A DNA stretch of 8,139 bases, from assembly GCA_964615505.1 (NCBI GenBank), contig CAZTOR010000019.1:1-8139 (forward strand), written 5' to 3'. How positions within the stretch are numbered: position 1 is the first letter of the stretch; every line of letters starts with the position of its first letter. Below, in pieces: positions 1 to 5,568 of this stretch. Made by a program: the position numbers and the translations under genes. This DNA is from ARS21 sp964615505 (GTDB lineage Archaea > Nanobdellota > Nanobdellia > UBA10117 > ARS21). Below the pieces are notes generated by a model, which saw only the letters and a list, made by a program, of their open reading frames with translations, was not told the origin of the DNA and did not search any database.

Positions 1-53
1 TATCCTCTCTGTTTGTGGTGCGGAGGACCCGTGTTCAAATCACGGCCTTCTCC
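1..53 (+). tRNA. tRNA-His (GTG), 3' part, cut by window start
   Basis: The window opens inside a tRNA at about standard position 20. Canonical numbering fits throughout: A21, D-stem 3' half TCCT, anticodon stem TCTGT/GCGGA with two G-U pairs, a 7-nt loop with anticodon GTG at 15-17 after T33, a 4-nt variable region, T-arm CCGTG-TTCAAAT-CACGG at 29-45, acceptor 3' strand CCTTCTC at 46-52 and discriminator C at 53. C73 is the expected discriminator of tRNA-His, where it pairs with the extra G-1 recognised by HisRS; G-1 itself lies outside the window. CCA is not encoded. The histidyl-tRNA synthetase gene starts 92 nt downstream on the same strand, which supports the identity. The D-arm 5' half and acceptor 5' strand cannot be checked here. 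Confidence 0.9.
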
Positions 54-81
54 CTTTTTCTAAAAAAATTTTTAAGAAAAA
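54..81 (+). terminator. T-run and AT hairpin after tRNA-His
   Basis: A T5 run at 55-59 follows the tRNA directly, a usual archaeal termination signal. TTTTTCT (55-61) is also complementary to AGAAAAA (75-81), enclosing an A7T5 core, so an all-AT imperfect hairpin could form. This may end tRNA transcription and separate it from hisS, but base composition here is so biased that chance is a real alternative. Confidence 0.3.
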
Positions 82-116
82 CCAAAAAACAAAAACCAAA
101 AGTTTGTAACCCAAAT

Positions 117-133
117 TTTAATAATATAGGAGG
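117..133 (+). promoter_or_regulatory. Possible hisS TATA box or Shine-Dalgarno
   Basis: Two competing start signals lie here. TTTAATAA at 117-124 is centred about 25 nt before the ATG at 146 and follows CCCAAA, which resembles a BRE; this would give a leaderless mRNA. AGGAGG at 128-133 is a good Shine-Dalgarno sequence but sits 12 nt from the ATG, rather far. If transcription starts at 146 the AGGAGG is not in the message, so the sequence alone does not decide between them. Confidence 0.4.
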
Positions 134-145
134 AATTAGATTATC

Positions 146-1372
146 ATGAAATTACAAATTCCGAAAGGAACTTCAGATTATATCGGTGAACGAGCCCAGA
201 ATTTGAATAAAATAATTAATGCCTTCCAAAAAAGTTTCGAACTATTCGGATTTAACTCAATTAAATCTCCGATTTTTGAATATGCTTCAACGTTGAAGGG
301 AAAGTATGGTGCTGATGAAAAGTTGATTTATGAGTTTAAAGATAAAGGAAATAGAGAACTTGCACTCAGATATGATTTAACAGTTCCTTTAGCAAGAATT
401 GTTGGGACCAACCAATTTTCATTACCTGCAAAGTTCTATAATATCGGAAGCGTTTTTCGATATGATCGACCGCAAAAAGGACGAACACGCGAATTTATAC
501 AGGCAGATATAGATATAATTGGATCGGAGTCCAATTCGTGCGATGCAGAATTAATTGCATGTATGAGTTATGGTTTCAGTAAATTGAATCTGAAACCTGT
601 TTTCAGAATAAATAATCGAGGTCTAATGAATCAAGCATTTAACCAGTTAGATATTCCTGAGTCAAAATATTCTGAAGTATTGAGAATAATTGATAAATTG
701 GATAAAATTGGAAGTGAAGGTGTTTCCAAAGAAATTGAATCTTTGGGAATAAAATCAAAATCTTTGATTAAATTTATTTCAATTAAAGGAAGTTTAGATC
801 AAGTAAAATCAAAAGTTTCTAAATTAAAATTAGATTTAGATTTTACTGAAATGGCAGAATTACTTGAAAAATTATCAGACCTTCAATTGAATAAAACTAA
901 GATAACTCTTGATTTAAGCTTAGCAAGAGGTTTAGATTACTATACTGGAAATGTCTATGAAATTGATTTAAGTACTGGAATGAGTTTAGGAGGGGGCGGA
1001 AGGTATGATCAACTTATTTCAGAATTAACAGGTAAGAATTTGACAGGTATAGGAATATCTGTTGGAGTAAGTAGACTATTAGATTTAATACCACTAACAA
1101 AATCAACTAAAACAAAAATTTTTGTTATTGGAATAGATTCAGAAATATATGATATTGTATCAAAGCTCAGAAAGAATAATATTTTATGTTCATATAATTT
1201 GAATTCTAAAAATTTAAAGAACTCATTAAATTATGCAGATAAACAAGGATTTAATATGGTAATTATTGTCGGAAAAGAAGAAATTTTATCTAAAAAATAT
1301 GTTCTTAAAAATTTAAAATCAGGTGTTGAAGAAAAATTAAGCATAAATCAGATAATCTCAAAGCTTAAATAA
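146..1372 (+). CDS. hisS: Histidyl-tRNA synthetase
   Basis: This cytosolic class II aminoacyl-tRNA synthetase charges tRNA-His with histidine using ATP. The 408-residue protein is near the usual size (about 420). It opens with the PKGTSDY segment (residues 6-12) typical of HisRS. Further motifs are ALRYDLTVPLAR (73-84), motif 2 with FRYDRPQKGRTREF (104-117), the histidine-specific RGLDYYTG (261-268), the glycine-rich GGGGRYD (282-288), and motif 3 GIGISVGVSR (301-310) with its catalytic Arg. Residues from about 324 to the end match the position of the HGTP anticodon-binding domain, so the chain looks complete. The cognate tRNA-His lies just upstream on the same strand. A gene of unknown function follows after 20 nt and may be co-transcribed. 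The start is chosen because the conserved N-terminal motif begins within six residues of this ATG. Its TAA stop and AT-rich codons match the neighbours. Confidence 0.97.
   Translation: MKLQIPKGTSDYIGERAQNLNKIINAFQKSFELFGFNSIKSPIFEYASTLKGKYGADEKLIYEFKDKGNRELALRYDLTVPLARIVGTNQFSLPAKFYNIGSVFRYDRPQKGRTREFIQADIDIIGSESNSCDAELIACMSYGFSKLNLKPVFRINNRGLMNQAFNQLDIPESKYSEVLRIIDKLDKIGSEGVSKEIESLGIKSKSLIKFISIKGSLDQVKSKVSKLKLDLDFTEMAELLEKLSDLQLNKTKITLDLSLARGLDYYTGNVYEIDLSTGMSLGGGGRYDQLISELTGKNLTGIGISVGVSRLLDLIPLTKSTKTKIFVIGIDSEIYDIVSKLRKNNILCSYNLNSKNLKNSLNYADKQGFNMVIIVGKEEILSKKYVLKNLKSGVEEKLSINQIISKLK
1365..1372 (+). promoter_or_regulatory. Possible TATA box for the 176-aa gene
   Basis: TTAAATAA at the very end of hisS is centred about 25 nt before the ATG at 1393, the spacing expected for a leaderless archaeal mRNA. 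No Shine-Dalgarno sequence is visible in the 20-nt gap, so either this internal promoter or read-through from hisS must supply translation. The box overlaps coding sequence and is short, so chance is plausible. Confidence 0.3.
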
Positions 1373-1392
1373 TATATTCTAGACTAAAAAAT

Positions 1393-1923
1393 ATGCCAGT
1401 AAAGGACCAAAAGATTGGAAGAGGCAATGCAGTAGTTATTTCGAATAAACTTTTTGATTTAGACGAAATAATTGAAGCAATTAGATATTGGGCAGATAGA
1501 GAAGGATTTCAATTGTTTAAAGTAAAGTCACATATTGATTCTAAAACCTCAAGAGGTCAGAGAACCAGGGTAACAATACATTTCAAGAAAGATATCGATT
1601 TTTATTTAAGACAAGAATTCGAGATCAAATTAAATGTTAAGCGGGGACAAAGAGGAAGATATGTATCGCCGGAAGGAGAACCAAAAACATTAACTTATGG
1701 AAATTTTTCTGCAGAAATTAATACAAAACTTGTTCCAGATTATGACGATTCATTCGCAGAAAAAGGCGGACTTCAAAAAATTATTCATAACTTATTTTTC
1801 GAATTAGTTTACAAACCAAAATTCTTGAGATATAAGGTACAAACAGGAATTGGTACTGGAAAAACAATGAATTTAATTAAAAATAAAGTCAAAAGTTATG
1901 AGAAGTTTAAACCCATTTCTTAA
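1393..1923 (+). CDS. Unrecognised 176-residue soluble protein
   Basis: I do not recognise this family. The protein has no signal peptide and no clear membrane segment, so it is probably cytoplasmic. By eye it has an N-terminal amphipathic helix with an aromatic end (residues 22-40, containing IRYWADREGF). Alternating strands follow at about 40-82. A basic glycine-containing loop KRGQRGRY lies at 83-90, and a second strand region with NFSAEI and a PDYDD segment at 104-119. A hydrophobic helix LQKIIHNLFFELVY lies at 127-140, before a lysine-rich C-terminus. Basic residues dominate at about 140-173, which would allow nucleic-acid or phosphate-surface contact, but that is only inference. It lies 20 nt after hisS on the same strand and its last 17 bp overlap the 3' end of the convergent corA gene. 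No Shine-Dalgarno sequence precedes the ATG. The open frame, varied composition and tight packing argue for a real gene. Confidence 0.85.
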   Translation: MPVKDQKIGRGNAVVISNKLFDLDEIIEAIRYWADREGFQLFKVKSHIDSKTSRGQRTRVTIHFKKDIDFYLRQEFEIKLNVKRGQRGRYVSPEGEPKTLTYGNFSAEINTKLVPDYDDSFAEKGGLQKIIHNLFFELVYKPKFLRYKVQTGIGTGKTMNLIKNKVKSYEKFKPIS

Positions 1924-2830
1924 TTTTGAAGTAAGAGTAGGTGCATATAATAGAAATAGCCATTAATCCAAGTGAGAAAAGATAACCATATTTCCATGTT
2001 AATTCAGGCATATTATATGGAGATGTTTCAGGTCTGAAATTCATACCGTATATACTGGCAATTAAAGTAGGTAATAGAATGAAAGAACCCACAATCGTAA
2101 GTCTTTGAATGATTTTGTTCATTTGATTAGATATATTTGAATTATAAATTTCAACAGCATTACTTAATATTTCTCTATAAATTGCCATTGTTTCAGCAAG
2201 TTGAATTTGATCAGTATGAATTTCCGATAAATCCAATTTTTCCAATTTATTTAATTTGAACATTGTAGCATTCGAAATCATGCTATTAATTACATCTCTA
2301 TTACCAGCAACACTTCTAGTTAAAAAAACCAGATCTTTCCTAACTTTGAATAATTTTTCAATTGTAGCTTTTGAAGATTTAGAACTAATTCTGTCTTCTA
2401 TTTTACTCACTTCTTGTTCCAATTCATCAGTTTTTAAGAAGAAAGTTTTGGTAACTTCTTGAACTATACGAATCAATAACCCGTTCATACTTTTGATATT
2501 TTCTGGATGATTAACAATATCTATTACAAATGGGCATCCAAATTCATGTACTGTGACTAATTTTTTATCAAACAAGAATAGTCCCATTGTTGTACTCCTT
2601 GAAGTTTCTTTGGAACTTATTTTAAGTAAAATTAAAGTATAATTTTGACGAATAACTAATCTCGAGCGTTCAAGTCTATCTAAACACGATTTAAAATCTC
2701 GAGGCACAATTTTTAAGTTTTTTACTAAATTAAAATCCCCTTTTTTTGCCTTTTCAATATGAATCCAGTTTGCTTTTGAGGTATCTGAACGATTTAAACC
2801 ACGGTTGCTGATTTTGTATGATTTTAGCAT
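1907..2830 (-). CDS. corA: CorA-family magnesium/divalent-metal transporter
   Basis: This is a membrane channel of the CorA family, which as a homopentamer lets Mg2+ (and in some members Co2+ or Ni2+) into the cell. The 307-residue length is usual. The N-terminal part (about 1-200) matches the cytoplasmic metal-sensing domain in size, and a long helix rich in charged residues runs to about 240. The first membrane helix (about 245-260) ends in the signature YGMNF (261-265), whose GMN forms the outer selectivity loop. The periplasmic-side loop NMPELTWKYGY (273-283) precedes the second membrane helix (about 281-300), and the chain ends in the short basic tail KIKKWV typical of the family. It lies 52 nt downstream of leuS on the same strand but has its own TATA-like box, so independent transcription is likely. 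Its 3' end overlaps the convergent unknown gene by 17 bp. Substrate specificity cannot be read from the sequence. Confidence 0.95.
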   Translation of the reverse strand: MLKSYKISNRGLNRSDTSKANWIHIEKAKKGDFNLVKNLKIVPRDFKSCLDRLERSRLVIRQNYTLILLKISSKETSRSTTMGLFLFDKKLVTVHEFGCPFVIDIVNHPENIKSMNGLLIRIVQEVTKTFFLKTDELEQEVSKIEDRISSKSSKATIEKLFKVRKDLVFLTRSVAGNRDVINSMISNATMFKLNKLEKLDLSEIHTDQIQLAETMAIYREILSNAVEIYNSNISNQMNKIIQRLTIVGSFILLPTLIASIYGMNFRPETSPYNMPELTWKYGYLFSLGLMAISIICTYSYFKIKKWV

Positions 2831-2850
2831 AACTAATTTTCTTAATAATA

Positions 2851-2858
2851 ATATAAAA
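2851..2858 (-). promoter_or_regulatory. TATA box for corA, leaderless spacing
   Basis: On the minus strand TTTTATAT is centred about 25 nt before the A of the corA ATG (2830) and is preceded by TCAAAG, which resembles a BRE. No Shine-Dalgarno sequence is present before the ATG. Together these predict that transcription starts at or within a base or two of the start codon, giving a leaderless mRNA independent of leuS. Confidence 0.5.
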
Positions 2859-2882
2859 CTTTGAGTTGTAATTGTACAGTAG

Positions 2883-5327
2883 TTATTCTAGGTAGATTCC
2901 TGGTTTTCCAGGTTTTGCCTTTTTGGCTTTACCTTCCGGGTCAATTTTATTTGAATCGTTAGATGCAAATATTTGAACGCTTGCACCTAACTTATTACTT
3001 AATTCAAATTCAACTGATTTATAATTTTTCAATTCAGGAGGTATTACATACAAATAAATTTGTTTAGCTTTCTTTCCAGTAATCTTCAAAATTTGTTTAA
3101 TATCAGATACTGTTTTTCGAATAGCTTCCTCGCTCTTTTCTGATTTTTTGTTAATTTTAGATTTATTCACTTTTGGCCATATTGATTTAGCAAGTAAAGT
3201 TCGATTACCCATTTTCTCCCAAACTTCTTCTGAGATATGAGGTGCAAAAGGATACAACATTTTTACAAATGTTGACACAGCTAGTTTAGAAGGATATTTT
3301 TCAATTAGAGAATAAAAATCCATCAATTCAATTAAAACTTTATTTAACTCCAGATTATCAAAATGTTCAGTACATTTGGAAATTTTTGTTTGAGTAATAC
3401 TTTCAATATATTCTTTCTTAATTGAACTAAATTTTAATTTAGGAATATCTAAAACTTTGTTTAAAAATTTATGAACTCCTTTGACATCTTTATCTGACCA
3501 TTCAAACGGAGTTGACGGAGATGCGATGAATAATAAGTAAGTTCTAAGCGTATCTGCACCATATTTATTTACCATGTCTAACGGATCGATAACATTACCC
3601 TTTGATTTAGACATCTTTGAACCACCCATATTAACCATACCTTGATTTAGAAGGCTCAAAAATGGTTCGTCAAAATTTACATACCCTATTTTTTTCAAGA
3701 ATTTAGTTATAAATCTAGAATATAACAAGTGCCCCACTGCATGTTCAGTCCCACCAATATACTGATCAACAGGCATCCAATAACCAATTTTGTTTTTATC
3801 AAATATTGCCCGTTGATTTTTCGGATCACAGTATCTAAAATAATACCATGAAGAATCAACAAAAGTAGTCATTGTATCTGTTTCTCTTTTTGCTTGACCT
3901 TTACATGAAGGACATTTAACATTAACAAATGAAGAATTAGTATCTAACGGAGATTTAGTGGGCGCATTGTAATCTACTATTCGCGGTAATTTAACTGGCA
4001 AATCTTTTTCGGGCACAGGAACCATTCCGCAGCTTTCACAATGGATTATTGGAATCGGAGTTCCCCAATATCTTTGCCTAGAAACATTCCAATCGCGAAT
4101 TTTATAATTTACTTTACGTTTGGCTAGTCCTTTTTTGATTAAATCGTTCCCTATTTTTATCTTTGCAACAACGGAGTCTAAGCCACTATATTTTCCAGAT
4201 TTAACTAATTTACCTTCACCTGAATAAGATTTATTCGGAGAGGCACCTTTATTTTGAATAACGCTTTTAATTGGAATTTTATATTTTTTAGCAAATTCAT
4301 AGTCTCGAGTGTCATGTGCCGGAACCGACATTATTGCACCAGTACCATACCCCATCAAAACAAAATTTGCAATGAAAATTGGCACTTTTTTACCATTTAT
4401 AGGATTAATAGCATATTGATTAATGAATATTCCTTCTTTATCCTTAGACATTCTTTCTAATTCGTTTTGTTTAGATAATTTATTCAAAAACTTTTCAACT
4501 TTCGATTCTGAACTAGTTCCGGAGACCAGTCCTTTAACAGACGGATGTTCTGGAGCCAGAACCATATATGTACATCCAAATAAAGTATCTGGACGAGTTG
4601 TAAATACTGAAATATATTTTCCATTAGACAATTCAAATTTAATTTCAAAACCTTCACTCTTTCCAATCCAGTTTCGCTGAAGAGATTTTAGATGTTGAGA
4701 CCAGTCAATTTTATCTAAACCTTTTAGCAATTGATCAGAAAATTTAGTAATTCTAAAGAACCATTGTTCAATATATTTCTGAACTACTTCTGAATCACAT
4801 CTCCAACAAAGACCTTCCTTAACATCTTCATTTGCCAAAGTTGTTTGACAACCAGGACACCAGTTTCCGGGTGTCTTTTTTCGATAAGCCAGATTATTTT
4901 TTAATAATTCCAAAAATAACCATTGATTCCATCGGTAATATTCTGGATTGTGAGTCCCTACTTCTCTATCCCAATCGTAGCTCAATCCCATGGCATTCAT
5001 TTGACGTTTAAATGTTGTAATATTTTGTTTTATGCTAACGGTGGGATGAACTCCACGTTTAATTGCTTCATTTTCAGAAGGCAATCCAAAAGAGTCCCAA
5101 CCCATAGGATAAATTACATTAAATCCACGCATTCTTTTGTATCGTGCAACTGCATCACCGATTGAATAATTTCGAGCATGACCCGTATGCAAACCAGTTC
5201 CTGAAGGATAAGGGAGCATTTCTAGATTGTAAAATTTCTTTTTATTCGAATTAATTCTTGCAGAGAACGCTTTACTATCTTTCCAACGTTTTTGCCATTT
5301 TTTTTCAATTCTAGCAAATCTAGTCAT
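2883..5327 (-). CDS. leuS: Leucyl-tRNA synthetase, bacterial type
   Basis: This class I synthetase charges tRNA-Leu and edits mischarged products. I start it at the ATG at 5327 (814 residues), not at the in-frame TTG at 5345, because a TATA-like box at 5349-5355 lies 25 nt before the ATG and the family usually begins close to this point. Motifs in this numbering: the HIGH equivalent HTGH (47-50); a zinc-ribbon with CPGC and CWRC (157-160, 174-177); the CP1 editing domain with TTRPDTLFG (243-251) and VPAHDTRDYEF (335-345), including the conserved editing Asp; a second Cys set CESC and CPSC (430-433, 472-475); SSWYYFRY (492-499); and KMSKS (571-575 region, MSKSKGN). The anticodon-binding helical domain and a small C-terminal domain ending in KPGKPGIYLE follow. 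The editing motifs and length match bacterial LeuRS, not the longer archaeal/eukaryal form with its LRPET-type editing motif. This suggests past transfer if the host is archaeal. tRNA-Arg lies 49 nt upstream. Confidence 0.97.
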   Translation of the reverse strand: MTRFARIEKKWQKRWKDSKAFSARINSNKKKFYNLEMLPYPSGTGLHTGHARNYSIGDAVARYKRMRGFNVIYPMGWDSFGLPSENEAIKRGVHPTVSIKQNITTFKRQMNAMGLSYDWDREVGTHNPEYYRWNQWLFLELLKNNLAYRKKTPGNWCPGCQTTLANEDVKEGLCWRCDSEVVQKYIEQWFFRITKFSDQLLKGLDKIDWSQHLKSLQRNWIGKSEGFEIKFELSNGKYISVFTTRPDTLFGCTYMVLAPEHPSVKGLVSGTSSESKVEKFLNKLSKQNELERMSKDKEGIFINQYAINPINGKKVPIFIANFVLMGYGTGAIMSVPAHDTRDYEFAKKYKIPIKSVIQNKGASPNKSYSGEGKLVKSGKYSGLDSVVAKIKIGNDLIKKGLAKRKVNYKIRDWNVSRQRYWGTPIPIIHCESCGMVPVPEKDLPVKLPRIVDYNAPTKSPLDTNSSFVNVKCPSCKGQAKRETDTMTTFVDSSWYYFRYCDPKNQRAIFDKNKIGYWMPVDQYIGGTEHAVGHLLYSRFITKFLKKIGYVNFDEPFLSLLNQGMVNMGGSKMSKSKGNVIDPLDMVNKYGADTLRTYLLFIASPSTPFEWSDKDVKGVHKFLNKVLDIPKLKFSSIKKEYIESITQTKISKCTEHFDNLELNKVLIELMDFYSLIEKYPSKLAVSTFVKMLYPFAPHISEEVWEKMGNRTLLAKSIWPKVNKSKINKKSEKSEEAIRKTVSDIKQILKITGKKAKQIYLYVIPPELKNYKSVEFELSNKLGASVQIFASNDSNKIDPEGKAKKAKPGKPGIYLE

Positions 5328-5348
5328 GAGAATTTTAGCAGTCAAAAG

Positions 5349-5370
5349 TTTTTAACTCTTAGTATAAAAT
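5349..5370 (-). promoter_or_regulatory. Promoter region of leuS
   Basis: Two TATA-like boxes are present on the minus strand. ATTTTATAC, within 5362-5370, would place transcription start near 5340 and give a leader of about 13 nt. TTAAAAA at 5349-5355 is centred 25 nt before the ATG at 5327 and would give a leaderless mRNA. No Shine-Dalgarno sequence precedes the ATG. Either box leaves the upstream TTG at 5345 outside or at the edge of the message, which supports the ATG start. Read-through from tRNA-Arg is also possible. Confidence 0.4.
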
Positions 5371-5376
5371 GTAAGA

Positions 5377-5451
5377 CGGGCCCAACGGGATTTGAACCCG
5401 CGACCTACAGCTTAGAAGGCTGTCGCTCTATCCAAACTGAGCTATGGACCC
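5377..5451 (-). tRNA. tRNA-Arg (TCT)
   Basis: A complete 75-nt cloverleaf folds on the minus strand. The acceptor is GGGTCCA/TGGGCCC with one T-G pair and discriminator G at 5377. The D-arm is GCTC/GAGC with the invariant GG in its loop. The anticodon stem is ACAGC/GCTGT with loop CTTCTAA, so the anticodon is TCT (reads AGA/AGG). The variable loop is AGGTC. The T-arm is GCGGG-TTCAAAT-CCCGT. CCA is not encoded and there is no intron. In an AT-rich genome AGA is expected to be the main Arg codon, and the adjacent genes do use it heavily. It precedes leuS by 49 nt on the same strand and may be co-transcribed with it. Confidence 0.97.
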
Positions 5452-5471
5452 AATTTAACGCCGTAAATTTG

Positions 5472-5479
5472 ATTTAAAA
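5472..5479 (-). promoter_or_regulatory. TATA box for tRNA-Arg
   Basis: TTTTAAAT on the minus strand is centred about 24-25 nt before the tRNA 5' end (5451) and is preceded by CGAAACTG, which resembles a BRE. The spacing fits an archaeal promoter giving a precursor with almost no 5' leader. Confidence 0.45.
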
Positions 5480-5500
5480 CAGTTTCGACTTGAAATCTCG

Positions 5501-5568
5501 AGCACTTTTTAAGTGTTACTTGGCAGTAAGAAAAATAAAGAGTGTAACGACTCTTTGGTGCGTACAGA
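5501..5568 (+). promoter_or_regulatory. Promoter/leader of surface-protein gene with two hairpins
   Basis: Two inverted repeats occupy this stretch. CACTT-TTT-AAGTG at 5503-5515 extends to seven pairs if one G-U is allowed, and AAAGAGT-gtaacg-ACTCTTT at 5537-5556 is a perfect 7-bp stem with a 6-nt loop. TATA candidates are the CTTTTTAAG core of the first repeat (about 5505-5513, start near 5533) and AAAAATAAA at 5531-5539 (start near 5560). GGTG at 5557-5560 lies 8 nt before the ATG at 5569 and could pair with the 16S 3' end. If transcription starts at the upstream site, the second stem forms the leader and ends directly before GGTG. Confidence 0.4.

Noticed and set aside
1..53. Class II tRNA with long variable arm (Leu or Ser), suggested by TCCTC pairing with GAGGA
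   Set aside because: Canonical numbering from the T-arm backwards gives a normal GTG anticodon arm, a 4-nt variable loop, A21 and C73, all fitting tRNA-His.
54..145. CRISPR-like or tandem repeat in the A/CC-rich stretch (AAAAACC units)
   Set aside because: The AAAAACC-like units are short, irregular and explained by low-complexity AT-rich intergenic sequence.
1843..1866. Walker A-like TGIGTGKT near the C-terminus of the 176-residue protein
   Set aside because: The first glycine is not at the right spacing for GxxxxGK[ST], it lies near the C-terminus and no Walker B or NTPase fold follows.
5328..5345. TTG at 5345 as leuS start, adding six residues
   Set aside because: The ATG at 5327 fits the family N-terminus and the TATA spacing; no Shine-Dalgarno supports the TTG.
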